Shown here one piece after another: positions 45,267-54,020 of a stretch of DNA of 64,000 nucleotides (the first letter of the stretch is position 1; each line of letters starts with the position of its first letter). A program made the position numbers and the translations under genes. Under the pieces are notes generated by a model. That model worked only from the letters and a program-made list of their open reading frames with translations. It did no database searches and had not been told where the DNA came from. This stretch comes from Aurantiacibacter sp. MUD11. Lineage in GTDB: Bacteria; Pseudomonadota; Alphaproteobacteria; Sphingomonadales; Sphingomonadaceae. The stretch lies in the NCBI RefSeq assembly GCF_026967575.1, contig NZ_CP114054.1, forward strand, positions 2,046,001-2,110,000, read 5' to 3'.

Positions 45267-45968
45267 TCAGGCGGCTTCGGTTTCTTCCGCCGCGTCCGGA
45301 TCGCGCAGCACATAGCCGCGGCCCCAGACCGTCTCGATATAGTTCTCGCCGCCGCAGGCGCTGGAGAGCTTCTTGCGCAGCTTGCAGATGAACACGTCGA
45401 TGATCTTCAGTTCCGGCTCGTCCATCCCGCCATAGAGGTGGTTGAGGAACATTTCCTTGGTCAGCGTGGTGCCCTTGCGCAGCGAGAGCAGCTCCAGCAT
45501 CGCATATTCCTTGCCGGTCAGGTGGACGCGGGCACCGTCGACTTCGACGGTCTTCGCATCGAGGTTCACCGCCAGCTTGCCGGTGCGGATGATCGACTGG
45601 CTGTGGCCCTTCGAACGGCGCACCACGGCGTGGATGCGGGCAACCAGCTCGTCACGGTGGAACGGCTTGGTCACGTAGTCGTCGGCACCGAAGCCGAACG
45701 AGCGGATCTTGCTGTCCATCTCGGCAATGCCGGAGAGGATGAGCACCGGCGTCTGCACCTTGGCGACGCGCAGCTTCTTGAGCACGTCATAGCCGTGCAT
45801 GTCAGGAAGGTTCAGGTCGAGCAGGATGATGTCGTAATCATACAGCTTGCCCAGATCGAGGCCCTCTTCGCCCAGGTCGGTCGAGTAGACATTGAAGCCT
45901 TCGGTGGTGAGCATCAGCTCGATCGCCTTGGCGGTTGTCGGCTCGTCTTCGATCAGCAGAACGCGCAT
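45267..45968 (-). CDS. ctrA: Cell cycle master regulator CtrA
   Basis: 233 residues from ATG 45968 ([20 protein letters not shown]). The receiver domain has acidic residues at 8-9, phospho-acceptor Asp51 and Lys in [11 protein letters not shown]; the C-terminal OmpR-type winged helix has [17 protein letters not shown] and the recognition region [12 protein letters not shown]. The end EAA keeps the Ala-Ala used for ClpXP degradation in Caulobacter. CtrA-P controls replication, division and motility genes. The upstream region carries GANTC and TTAA elements. DivK, part of its control pathway, is at 25486. Confidence 0.97.
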   Translation of the reverse strand: MRVLLIEDEPTTAKAIELMLTTEGFNVYSTDLGEEGLDLGKLYDYDIILLDLNLPDMHGYDVLKKLRVAKVQTPVLILSGIAEMDSKIRSFGFGADDYVTKPFHRDELVARIHAVVRRSKGHSQSIIRTGKLAVNLDAKTVEVDGARVHLTGKEYAMLELLSLRKGTTLTKEMFLNHLYGGMDEPELKIIDVFICKLRKKLSSACGGENYIETVWGRGYVLRDPDAAEETEAA

Positions 45969-46344
45969 CGTATTACCCCTTTGTGTCCCCACAGGTTAGC
46001 CCCTGAGAGGAGCCGTTGCCCGGAATTAACCACGCCACTTCTCACCAAAAAAGGTTAATAAAGAGTTTGCGGCGTTAAGACTTTCCGGGTGAGTCTTTCG
46101 AGTCACAGGTGTTTCCCGTTAATTTCCTGCCCTTTTGGACCGGTGGCGGTCGCAAGGTTTGGGCGGCGCGGCGCTAATGTGGAACATCTGGAACAGTGTC
46201 CTGGGGCGAGAGAATTAGCGGGTAGCGCGAGCGTGAAATTGCAGCTTCTTGCCGTGGCATGAGCCATGGCTCTGTGTTTGTAGGAAAGGCTCGTGCGCAG
46301 TACCCTGTGCCGTACCGATGGATCATTGCGGAGAGTCTTGAGGG
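45969..46344. other. Divergent ctrA/ohyA intergenic region (376 bp)
   Basis: No convincing gene lies here; a 100-codon minus frame across it has no family features. The ctrA-proximal half has four TTAA half-sites (46026, 46055, 46075, 46119) and two GAGTC sites. The ohyA-proximal half has a 7-bp direct repeat TGGAACA (46180-46186 and 46189-46195), a perfect 12-bp palindrome GAGCCATGGCTC (46261-46272) and a third GAGTC at 46333. Confidence 0.7.
46026..46122 (-). promoter_or_regulatory. ctrA regulatory region with CcrM-type GANTC and TTAA elements
   Basis: GAGTC occurs at 46091-46095 and 46100-46104, about 123-136 bp before the ctrA start. TTAA half-sites are at 46026, 46055, 46075 and 46119. 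In Caulobacter GANTC methylation and CtrA binding (TTAA-N7-TTAA) both control ctrA promoters. Here the TTAA spacing is not the canonical N7, so direct autoregulation is less certain than the methylation link. Confidence 0.55.
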
Positions 46345-47913
46345 GTGGCTTCCGATACAAATCACTTCTTGATCGGGGGAGGCGTCGCATCGCTTGCGGC
46401 AGCAACGCTGCTGATCCGTGACGCCGCAGTTGACGGCCGATCCATTTGCATCATCGAACAGTCCGACGTTCTGGGCGGCAGCCTGGATGGTGCCGGGACG
46501 ATGGCCAAGGGCTTCTCCACGCGTGGCGGCAGGATGTTCGAAAAGAACTTTCGCTGCACGTTTGACTTGTTCGATACATTTCCCAGCGTCGACGACCCAT
46601 CAATTACCGTGTCGGAAGATATCCGCACCTTCAACGAGCAGGTCGTAAGCAATGCGGACTGCCGATTGGTCAGGAACGGCCGGAAGATCGCTGATCGCCA
46701 CAGTCTGAAACTGACCTGGGCTGACAAGGCCGCAATGCTGCGGTTGATGATGGCAAGCGAGAAGAGCTTGGATGGCCGGACCATCGAGTCATGGTTCAGG
46801 GCCGAATTCTTCCAGACGAACTATTGGCTCTTGTGGGCGACGATGTTCTCCTTCTCACCGTGGCATTCGCTTGCCGAGATGCGTCGATACATGCGGCGCT
46901 TCATTCATCTATTCCCGGGCCTGACACGGTTGAGGGGCGTTCTGAGGACGCGTTACAACCAGCATGACTCGCTGATCCTGCCAATGCACGATTGGCTGGC
47001 CGCCCGCGGCGTCCAATTCAGGACAGGATTGGCGGTCACGGACATCGGGATCGAGGGTGACTTGGCTGCGAGGCGTGTCACGAGCATCTTGCTCGATAAT
47101 GGAGAGGTAATCCCGGTGCGCGGCCGCGACCGCGTTTACCTGACCCTCGGCTCGATGACCGACGCTTCGAGCCTCGGGACAAATCACGTCCCGCCTACGC
47201 AGACAGATACCCCTGGGCCAGCTTGGAGATTGTGGCAGAAACTGGCGAAAGAAAATGAGGGCTTGGGAAATCCGACTGCGTTCTGCGGGCAACCGGAGAA
47301 GACTGCTTGGCACTCCTTCACAGTTACGCTCGATAACTCCGAATTCCTCGAATACATGGAGCGGTTCAGTGGGAATGAGAGCGGAACGGGCGGCCTTGTT
47401 ACGTTTGTCGATTCCGGCTGGTTGATGTCGATTGTCGTCTTCCACCAGCCACATTTTCGAGGCCAACCATCCGGCGCCACTACCTTATGGGGTTACGGAC
47501 TGACCGGCGATCGACGCGGCGACTACACTCAGAAGCCGATGTATGAGGCGACAGGATCTGAGATCCTGACCGAGCTGGCCGGGCAACTGCGCCTTGAAGA
47601 CAGCCAGAGGCGGTGGTTTGACGGAGCGAAGGTCATTCCATGCAGGATGCCGTTCATCACCAGCCAGTTCATGCCTCGCAAGCAGGGCGACCGACCACCG
47701 GTCCGCCCCGAGGGCGCCGAGAATTTTTCCGTGATCGGTCAGTATTGCGAACAACCGCGCGATTGTGTCTTCACTGTCGAATATTCGGTTCGCTCGGCTT
47801 GGCAGGCCGTCCATGAGATGACTGGGCAAATTCCACCACCACCACCGGTTGTCAGGTCGAACAGGAACCTGCCAGTGATGCTCAGAGCGGCACGCCAAAT
47901 GCTCAAAGGTTGA
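46345..47913 (+). CDS. ohyA: Oleate hydratase (shorter type)
   Basis: 522 residues from GTG 46345 with GGAG 11 bp before it. The FAD-binding N-terminus is LIGGGVASLAAATLLI with an acidic residue in CIIEQSD, followed by the oleate hydratase hallmark STRGGRMFEKNFRCTFDLFD. Later conserved text includes PAWRLWQKLAKENEGLGNP and CRMPFITSQFMPR. These enzymes add water to the cis-9 double bond of oleate, probably detoxifying free fatty acids. It is shorter than the about 640-residue dimeric enzymes. Codon use is less G+C-rich than its neighbours (31/60 G+C at 47221-47280 against 42/60 at 48781-48840 in rpoN), suggesting acquisition by transfer. Confidence 0.88.
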   Translation: MASDTNHFLIGGGVASLAAATLLIRDAAVDGRSICIIEQSDVLGGSLDGAGTMAKGFSTRGGRMFEKNFRCTFDLFDTFPSVDDPSITVSEDIRTFNEQVVSNADCRLVRNGRKIADRHSLKLTWADKAAMLRLMMASEKSLDGRTIESWFRAEFFQTNYWLLWATMFSFSPWHSLAEMRRYMRRFIHLFPGLTRLRGVLRTRYNQHDSLILPMHDWLAARGVQFRTGLAVTDIGIEGDLAARRVTSILLDNGEVIPVRGRDRVYLTLGSMTDASSLGTNHVPPTQTDTPGPAWRLWQKLAKENEGLGNPTAFCGQPEKTAWHSFTVTLDNSEFLEYMERFSGNESGTGGLVTFVDSGWLMSIVVFHQPHFRGQPSGATTLWGYGLTGDRRGDYTQKPMYEATGSEILTELAGQLRLEDSQRRWFDGAKVIPCRMPFITSQFMPRKQGDRPPVRPEGAENFSVIGQYCEQPRDCVFTVEYSVRSAWQAVHEMTGQIPPPPPVVRSNRNLPVMLRAARQMLKG

Positions 47914-47926
47914 TGGGGGTAGGTGC

Positions 47927-47947
47927 GCTGGCGTTACCTACGCCAGC
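47927..47947. terminator. Hairpin between the convergent ohyA and rpoN ends
   Basis: GCTGGCGT (47927-47934) and ACGCCAGC (47940-47947) form a perfect 8-bp stem with loop TACCT, just after the ohyA stop. The T-tract that follows on the plus strand is weak (CTTCGATTT), so terminator function is probable only for ohyA. Confidence 0.45.
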
Positions 47948-47994
47948 CTTCGATTTGGGTGGCAACACGCGTTGAGTTTTGGCGCCATCGCTCA

Positions 47995-49443
47995 TCACCC
48001 CATCGCCTGCAACTTCTTCGCGCGCCTTCTCTGCACGGATGAGCCAATCCCGATGGCCTCGCGGTATTTCGCGACGGTGCGGCGCGCCAGGTCGAAGCCT
48101 TCGGCTTTCAGCAGTTCCACCAGCTTGTCGTCGGAGAGGATCTTCTTCGGGTCCTCGGCGTCGGTCAGGGCCTTGATGCGGGCCTTTACCGCTTCCGCGC
48201 TGGCGCCTTCGCCGTCGGCCGAACCCACGCCCGACGTGAAGAAGTACTTCAGTTCGAAGGTGCCGCGGTCGCAGTGGAGGAACTTGTTGCTGGTGACGCG
48301 GCTGACGGTGCTTTCGTGCATCTCGATGGCCTCGGCCACCTTGGCCAGCGTCAGCGGGCGCAGTTCGGATACGCCGCGGCGGAAGAAGCCGTCCTGCTGC
48401 TTCACGATCTCTGCCGCCACCTTCAGGATGGTCTTCTGCCGCTGGTCCAGCGCCTTGATCAGCCAGTTGGCATCGGCCAGCTTCTCGCTCAGCCAGCCCC
48501 TGGCTTCCTTGCCGGTGCAGCCGTCCTTCAGTTCCAGGTAGTAGCTGCGGTTGACCACCAGCCGCGGCAGGGTCGCCTCGTTCAGCTGGATGTCCCAGGC
48601 GCCGTCCTTGCCGGTGGAGAGCAGGATGTCCGGCACCACCGCCGCGCTGGTGCCGCCGCCGAACTGCAGGCCCGGCTTGGGATCGTAGCTGCGCAGTTCG
48701 GCCAGCATGTCGGCCAGGTCCTCATCATCGACGTCGCAGATGCGCTTGAGGTGGGCGAAGGCGCCCTTGGCCACCAGTTCGAGGTTGTCGAGCAGCACCC
48801 GCATGCACGGGTCGTAGCGGTCCGCCTCCTGCGCCTGCAGCGCCAGGCATTCGGACAGGCTGCGCGCACCGACACCGGTGGGGTCGAGCGACTGGACCAC
48901 TTTCAGCGCGGCCTCCACCTGCGCCAGCGGCACGCCGAGGCTGACGGCGATCTCGCGCAGGTCGCCGGTGAGGTAGCCGGCCTCGTCGAGCAGGCCGACG
49001 ATGTGGCGGGCGATGAATTCGGTCTGCGCGTCGGGCGCGGCGGCGCCCACCTGCAGGTCGAGGTGATCGGCCAGCGACAGCTCCTCGTCGCTGCGGTTTT
49101 CCAGGTCCGGGCCTTCGGCCGGGCCGCCGGGACCGGACATCTGCGCCGACCAGTCGCCGGTATCGCGATCGGTGTCGATGGCGGAGGGATCGATGTCGAG
49201 CGCCTGCTCGCCATCACCCGGGGTGGAATCGTGGACTTGCGGCTCGGCGCTTTCGGGCGGGGCCTCTCTGTCCTCGGCGCGCACCTCGCCCGCTTCCAGC
49301 AGCGGATTGCTTTCCAGCGCATCCCCCACGAAGCTTTCGATTTCGAGGTTCGACAGCGCCAGCAGCTTGATCGCCTGCTGCAACTGCGGCGTCATCACCA
49401 GCGATTGCGATTGCCTGAGGTCTAGTCTTGGCCCCAGAGCCAT
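47995..49443 (-). CDS. rpoN: RNA polymerase sigma-54 factor
   Basis: 482 residues. Region I is glutamine/leucine-rich at the N-terminus (LRQSQSLVMTPQLQQAIKLL), region II is acidic (about 60-125), the core-binding and helix-turn-helix regions follow, and the RpoN box ARRTVAKYRE is near the C-terminus, where it contacts the -24 element. It directs polymerase to -24/-12 promoters such as that at 8698-8713. It follows lptB by 38 bp, the usual linkage, but hpf and ptsN, which commonly follow rpoN, are not here; ohyA occupies that place. Confidence 0.96.
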   Translation of the reverse strand: MALGPRLDLRQSQSLVMTPQLQQAIKLLALSNLEIESFVGDALESNPLLEAGEVRAEDREAPPESAEPQVHDSTPGDGEQALDIDPSAIDTDRDTGDWSAQMSGPGGPAEGPDLENRSDEELSLADHLDLQVGAAAPDAQTEFIARHIVGLLDEAGYLTGDLREIAVSLGVPLAQVEAALKVVQSLDPTGVGARSLSECLALQAQEADRYDPCMRVLLDNLELVAKGAFAHLKRICDVDDEDLADMLAELRSYDPKPGLQFGGGTSAAVVPDILLSTGKDGAWDIQLNEATLPRLVVNRSYYLELKDGCTGKEARGWLSEKLADANWLIKALDQRQKTILKVAAEIVKQQDGFFRRGVSELRPLTLAKVAEAIEMHESTVSRVTSNKFLHCDRGTFELKYFFTSGVGSADGEGASAEAVKARIKALTDAEDPKKILSDDKLVELLKAEGFDLARRTVAKYREAIGIGSSVQRRRAKKLQAMG

Positions 49444-49481
49444 ATCAGCCCTCCCGCGCGAGAATCATTGTCGCAGTGGCA

Positions 49482-50297
49482 TCACAGCTCAAAGTGTTCG
49501 CCCAGGTACAGCCGTCGCACGTTCTCGTCGGCCACCAGTTCCGCCGGGCTGCCGGCGAACAGCACCTGGCCGCCGTAGATGATGCAGGCGCGGTCGACGA
49601 TATCCAGCGTCTCGCGCACGTTGTGGTCGGTGATCAGCACGCCGATGCCGCGCCGCTTCAGGTCCTTCACCAGATCGCGGATGTCGCTGATGGAGAGCGG
49701 GTCGATGCCGGCGAACGGTTCGTCGAGCAGCATGATCGAGGGCTTGGCCGCCAGCGCGCGGGCGATTTCGCAGCGGCGGCGTTCACCGCCCGACAGCGCC
49801 ATGGCCGGGCTGTCGCGCAGGCGGGTGATGTGGAATTCCTCCAGCAGCCGCTCCAGCTCCTGCTCGCGGGTGGCCTTGTCCGGCTCCACCATCTCCAGCA
49901 CGCAGTTGATGTTCTGCTCCACCGTCATGCCGCGGAAGATGCTGGTTTCCTGCGGCAGATAGCCCAGGCCCAGGATCGCGCGGCGATACATCGGCAGCTT
50001 GGTGACATCGACGCCGTCCATCATGATGCGGCCGCTGTCGGGCTTCACCAGCCCCATGATCGAATAGAAGCAGGTGGTCTTGCCCGCGCCGTTGGGGCCG
50101 AGCAGGCCCAGCACCTCGCCCTTGGCGACGGTCAACGAGATATCGGACAGCACGGCCCGCTTGTCATAACTCTTGGCGATGGAGACGACTTCCAGTCCGC
50201 CGTCGGGGGGCAGGTCCGGCGCCGCATTGTGCGGGGCTTCCGCCATGGCTTCGGCCAGGGCCTTCTCGTCGAGGAATTCGTCGTCAAGCGCGCTCAT
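49482..50297 (-). CDS. lptB: LPS export ABC transporter ATP-binding protein LptB
   Basis: 271 residues from ATG 50297 (MSALDDEFLDEKALAEA). The ABC domain starts near residue 35: Walker A GPNGAGKTT, signature LSGGERRRCEIARALA, Walker B IMLLDEPFAGIDPLS, and the switch His in LITDHNVRETL. The wording matches LptB, the ATPase that powers LPS (or, in sphingomonads, envelope glycolipid) extraction by LptFG. The N-terminal 30-residue extension is longer than in E. coli LptB. lptA and lptC, normally upstream, are not adjacent. Confidence 0.95.
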   Translation of the reverse strand: MSALDDEFLDEKALAEAMAEAPHNAAPDLPPDGGLEVVSIAKSYDKRAVLSDISLTVAKGEVLGLLGPNGAGKTTCFYSIMGLVKPDSGRIMMDGVDVTKLPMYRRAILGLGYLPQETSIFRGMTVEQNINCVLEMVEPDKATREQELERLLEEFHITRLRDSPAMALSGGERRRCEIARALAAKPSIMLLDEPFAGIDPLSISDIRDLVKDLKRRGIGVLITDHNVRETLDIVDRACIIYGGQVLFAGSPAELVADENVRRLYLGEHFEL

Positions 50298-50463
50298 AAC
50301 CGGGCATCTAGCACTTTGGCGGCGGCTTTGAAGGGTGTTTGGCAAGATTCCTGCATGTCAGGCCCCGGTGTTCCCACCTTCGGCTGAACATATGGTTGAC
50401 GCACTTGCAAGCAAACCGGCTCTCTGGAATACCTCCGAATCGGGATTGGAGAGGAGTTCGCGG

Positions 50464-50853
50464 ATGCCAAAGGCGCTCGAACAGCAACACCAGGCGCAGG
50501 AAAGCGCGCAGACAAGCACCGGGCAGAAGCTCGATTGGCGGCGCAAGATCAGCGATCACGTCGCCTTCGGCCTGCTGGTTTACACCGGCCTGCACATCTT
50601 CGGAACGATGACGCAGCTCAAGACCGGCAACGGTTCGATGCTGCCCTACCTGGCGCTGGTAATCCTGGTCGCCGCCATCATCCCGGCTTGCCGCTGGTTC
50701 GAAATGCGCTGGGAAGGCCTCTCCGAAGAGCAGGCCACCGATCCGGCGCTGGCCCCGGCGTTCAAGCGCGAAGTGACCCTGATGTGGGCGGCGGTTGTCG
50801 GCCTGCCGGTGGTGCTGACGCTGGGCTTCAAGGGCCTCAGCGCACTGTTCTGA
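50464..50853 (+). CDS. Small two- to three-helix membrane protein, hypothetical
   Basis: 129 residues from ATG 50464, chosen because GAGAGGAG lies about 7 bp before it; the longer frame from 50335 has no such site. A soluble Gln-rich N-terminus (about 1-25) precedes hydrophobic segments at about 38-50, 60-75 and 105-125. I do not recognise a family. Its stop codon overlaps the likely start of the MscS-like gene (CTGA), so the two are coupled, and a role with the channel is possible. Confidence 0.6.
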   Translation: MPKALEQQHQAQESAQTSTGQKLDWRRKISDHVAFGLLVYTGLHIFGTMTQLKTGNGSMLPYLALVILVAAIIPACRWFEMRWEGLSEEQATDPALAPAFKREVTLMWAAVVGLPVVLTLGFKGLSALF

Positions 50854-52229
50854 AGCGGCTGATCCGCCTTTTCGCCGGCCTCGCGCTGGCGCTCTGCAGT
50901 GCGCAGGCTCATGCCACCGTGCTGCTTCCCGAACCTACCGCAGAGCCAGAGGCGACGACCACGCCTGCGGCCGGTTCCATCGAGCAGGAACAGGACGCCG
51001 GGGCAGACGAACGCATCGCCGCGCGGCTGAGCAACATCTTCGCCAATGTCCCCAGCCTGGCGCAGGTCACCGTGTCGGTGAGCGATGGCGTGGTGACGCT
51101 GGCCGGGCTGGCGCCGGACGAGGCCGCGGTCGATAGGGCGGCGGCCATCGCCGTCGGTGTCGAGGGCGTCGTCACGGTCGAAAACGACATCGAGCGCGAC
51201 CTGTCGGTCGACTTCGAGGAGGGACTGGGCGGCTTCGGCGAGCGCCTGTCCAACTTCACCCAGATGCTGCCGCTGATCGCCGTGGCGCTGCTGGTGGCGC
51301 TGCTGATCATCGGCTTCGGCTACCTGCTGTCCTCGCTCACCGGCATCTGGCGAAGGCTCGCGCCCAACAGCTTCCTGACCGAACTGATCCGCAGCGCCAT
51401 CCGCTTCGTCTTCGTCATCCTCGGCGTGGTGGCGGCGCTCGACATGGTCGGGGCCGGCACGCTGATGGGCGCGGTGCTGGGCGGCGCGGGCGTGATCGGC
51501 ATCGCGCTGGGCTTCGCCATGCGCGATACGGTTGAGAACTACGTCGCCAGCCTGATGCTGAGCCTGCGCCAGCCGTTCCGCGCCAACGACTGGGTGGTGA
51601 TCGACCAGCACGAAGGGCGGGTGATCCGCCTGACCAGCCGCGCGACCATCCTGATGACGCTGGATGGCAATCACCTGCGCATTCCCAATTCCGCCGTCTT
51701 CAAGGCGGTGATCCTCAACTACACCCGCAACCCGGAGCGGCGCTTCGATTTCGACCTAGGGATCGACGCCGACGACGACCCGACGGCCGCGCGCCACCTT
51801 GGCGTGGAAGTGCTCAAGGGCCTCGATTTCGTGCTCGCTACCCCGGAACCGCAGGCGCGGGTGGAAGCGGTGGGCGATTCCAATATCGTGCTGCGCTTCC
51901 TCGGCTGGATCGATCAGCGCGAGACTGACTGGTACAAGGCCAGGAGCCAGGCGATCCCGGCGGTGAAGGAGGCGCTGGAAGGCGCGGGCTTCGCCATTCC
52001 CGAACCGATCTACCGCCTGCGCGTCGATCCGCGCAGCGCGCCCATCGCCACTTCCGGCCCGGCCTTGGCGGCAAGCGAGGCACCGGCGCGCCACGCCCCC
52101 GCTGCGGCAACGGAAGAGGAGACCGACGTCAAGCCGGCAGACGAAATCGCGCGGATGGTGGAGGAAGAGCGGGCCGACAGGGAAGCGGGCGAGAAAGACC
52201 TGCTCGATCAATCCCGCCCGGTGGAGTAA
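50850..52229 (+). CDS. MscS-family mechanosensitive channel with N-terminal BON domain
   Basis: 459 residues if CTG 50850 is used, which would give an ideal signal peptide (KRLIRLFAGLALALCSAQAHA). No ATG, GTG or TTG is near; GTG 50784 is in frame but adds 22 Gly/Ala/Gln-rich residues and a long overlap. After the signal come a Pro/Ala/Glu linker, a BON domain (about 45-115), then membrane helices and the MscS pore and vestibule region (GVIGIALGFAMRDTVENYVA, then LRQPFRANDWVVI). BON domains bind phospholipid surfaces. The C-terminal tail (about 400-459) is acidic and low complexity. The channel would release solutes on osmotic downshock. Confidence 0.85.
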   Translation: MKRLIRLFAGLALALCSAQAHATVLLPEPTAEPEATTTPAAGSIEQEQDAGADERIAARLSNIFANVPSLAQVTVSVSDGVVTLAGLAPDEAAVDRAAAIAVGVEGVVTVENDIERDLSVDFEEGLGGFGERLSNFTQMLPLIAVALLVALLIIGFGYLLSSLTGIWRRLAPNSFLTELIRSAIRFVFVILGVVAALDMVGAGTLMGAVLGGAGVIGIALGFAMRDTVENYVASLMLSLRQPFRANDWVVIDQHEGRVIRLTSRATILMTLDGNHLRIPNSAVFKAVILNYTRNPERRFDFDLGIDADDDPTAARHLGVEVLKGLDFVLATPEPQARVEAVGDSNIVLRFLGWIDQRETDWYKARSQAIPAVKEALEGAGFAIPEPIYRLRVDPRSAPIATSGPALAASEAPARHAPAAATEEETDVKPADEIARMVEEERADREAGEKDLLDQSRPVE

Positions 52230-52295
52230 GCGGCAGATCGCTGCAGCTGGTGTCGGCTATTGCGTGGATGGCCGACACTGGCTGCGTTACGCGCT

Positions 52296-53081
52296 TCAGT
52301 GTGCGGTTGAGGCGATGCTAGCGCTGCGGCGCAGTTGACGATCCCAGTCAAATCCGGCGAGTTGCCAGATGGTTGCCGGCGTCAGTCTGGTCAGCTCGGT
52401 TATGTCCAGGCCGGAACGCTCCATCGCGCGGCGTACGACCCATCTGCCGGTACGATAGCCGATTGCTACGCGACCGTCCGGATGCAGGAACATCCATTCG
52501 CCATAGTTGGCATCGATGGGTAGCGCGAGAACCTCTTCAGCCCACGCCTCAATATCTGCGGGCGGGAGGTCGGATTGGTTCACTTCGCCGAGCAATTCCT
52601 CGGCAAAGACTGTCGCCAGCCCTTCGTTGACAGCCGCGATCTGGATACCATGCCCGAAATGGTTGCCGTTCATGGTCCAGCCGCGGACGGTATGGTGCAG
52701 TTCGTGGGCAAAGGTTGGCGCCATGCCATCTTCGATCGCCCCGTCGATCCCGTCGGGATAGGTCTGCGAAATTTCGACAACGAGTTCGTCCGGCCTGTCG
52801 GCACGGCCTGCAACGCCGCCCAGGGGATCGAGTGCCGGCCGGTTCACGGCGAGGACAGCAACGCTCACTTGATCGGCGACTTCGGGAAAGACTTCGGCGA
52901 CACGCGCGTACGTTTCTTCGAGGACGCCGTCGATGTGCGCCATTTGCTCATCGGTAAAGGTGAACTCGTCAGTATTCTCGAAAGTGCCATGAACGGCGCC
53001 AACCGTTTCGTTGGCCTGTGCGGAGGTGACAAGCGACGCACCCAGCGCGGTGCCGAAAGCCAGAGTTTTCAGTATTTTCAT
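52296..53081 (-). CDS. Secreted DUF2268-like putative zinc protease
   Basis: 261 residues from ATG 53081 with a Sec signal (MKILKTLAFGTALGASLV, cleavage near AQA). The zinc site HELHH (His126, Glu127, His130) and the downstream Glu in NEGLATVFAEE (about 153) match the gluzincin pattern of DUF2268 (Zn-dependent protease) proteins. It is probably periplasmic. Substrate unknown. A 240-bp non-coding stretch with no recognisable element lies between it and ppa. Confidence 0.72.
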   Translation of the reverse strand: MKILKTLAFGTALGASLVTSAQANETVGAVHGTFENTDEFTFTDEQMAHIDGVLEETYARVAEVFPEVADQVSVAVLAVNRPALDPLGGVAGRADRPDELVVEISQTYPDGIDGAIEDGMAPTFAHELHHTVRGWTMNGNHFGHGIQIAAVNEGLATVFAEELLGEVNQSDLPPADIEAWAEEVLALPIDANYGEWMFLHPDGRVAIGYRTGRWVVRRAMERSGLDITELTRLTPATIWQLAGFDWDRQLRRSASIASTAH

Positions 53082-53321
53082 CGTATTACATTCCGATACA
53101 GCCAATTGTGGGCTGCGCGCCGACATGGTCTGCACAGACCCGATGGCTTGGTATCGCTGCAAGTTGGCGAGCGCGCCTGAATTCCTCGATGAACCGCTGA
53201 TCTGTCTCTGCCGGCCCCGGTTGCTGGCCCACCGGCTGCGCCTGTCAGCCAGCAAGCGTATGGAAGCAAGCAGGTCGAATCACGCCCTACACTCCGACGA
53301 GAGGGCCCCGCCTTGGCAATC

Positions 53322-53858
53322 CTACTTCTTCTCGGCCTCGTAGCGCTCGATCGCTTCCAGCGTGATGCGGCGCGCTTCGGCGGCATCGCCCCAGGCGCCG
53401 ATGCGCACCCACTTCTCGGCTTCCAGGTCCTTGTAGTGGGTGAAGAAGTGCTCGATCTGCTGGAAGATGATGCTCGGCAGGTCCTTGGTTTCGCCGACGT
53501 CCGAATAGTACGGGAAGGTGGTGTCCACCGGCACGCAGATAAGCTTCTCGTCGCCGCCGTGCTCGTCTTCCAGGTTCAGCACGCCGATCGGGCGGGCCCG
53601 CACCACGCAGCCGGCGATGAAGGGCGAACGGGCGATCACCAGCGCATCCAGCGGGTCGCCATCGGGGCTGAGGGTGTGCGGCACGAAGCCGTAGTTCGCC
53701 GGATAGCGCATCGGCGTGTGCAGGATGCGGTCGACAAACAGCGCGCCCGACGCCTTGTCGAACTCGTACTTCACCGGCTCGCCCCCGGTGGGGACTTCGA
53801 TGATCACATTCAGGCTCTCGGGCGGATTGTCGCCGACCGGGATATGTTCGATACGCAT
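53322..53858 (-). CDS. ppa: Inorganic pyrophosphatase
   Basis: 178 residues of the family I soluble type. The metal-binding signature is DGDPLDALVI, with KYEFDK and YPANYGFVP before it and SDVGETKDLPSI and HYKDLE after. It splits pyrophosphate, pulling biosynthetic reactions forward. Full length for the bacterial hexameric enzyme. Divergent from the LLM oxidoreductase gene. Confidence 0.97.
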   Translation of the reverse strand: MRIEHIPVGDNPPESLNVIIEVPTGGEPVKYEFDKASGALFVDRILHTPMRYPANYGFVPHTLSPDGDPLDALVIARSPFIAGCVVRARPIGVLNLEDEHGGDEKLICVPVDTTFPYYSDVGETKDLPSIIFQQIEHFFTHYKDLEAEKWVRIGAWGDAAEARRITLEAIERYEAEKK

Positions 53859-54020
53859 GGATGCTCATTCCCTTTGAGGTTTAGCGGCATCCCCTCCCAA
53901 TTCGAGCGCGCGCCTAGCCCAGCAAAACGCGCTTGCCCAGCCCCCTCATTGCCAAGCGCGAAAAACAGGCGCACATTCATGGACAAAATCAACGAGAGTC
54001 GTTTTGGGGAGGAACAAGCG

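Noticed and set aside
46055..46078. Canonical CtrA box (TTAA-N7-TTAA)
   Set aside because: The two TTAA are 16 bp apart, not 7; only half-sites are claimed.
53082..53321. tRNA-like T-arm (GGTCGAATC) in the gap before ppa
   Set aside because: No matching acceptor stem, D-arm or anticodon arm around it.
53313..54020. Plus-strand frame extending the LLM oxidoreductase upstream across ppa
   Set aside because: Antisense to a complete ppa; the oxidoreductase has a strong ribosome site at 54021.
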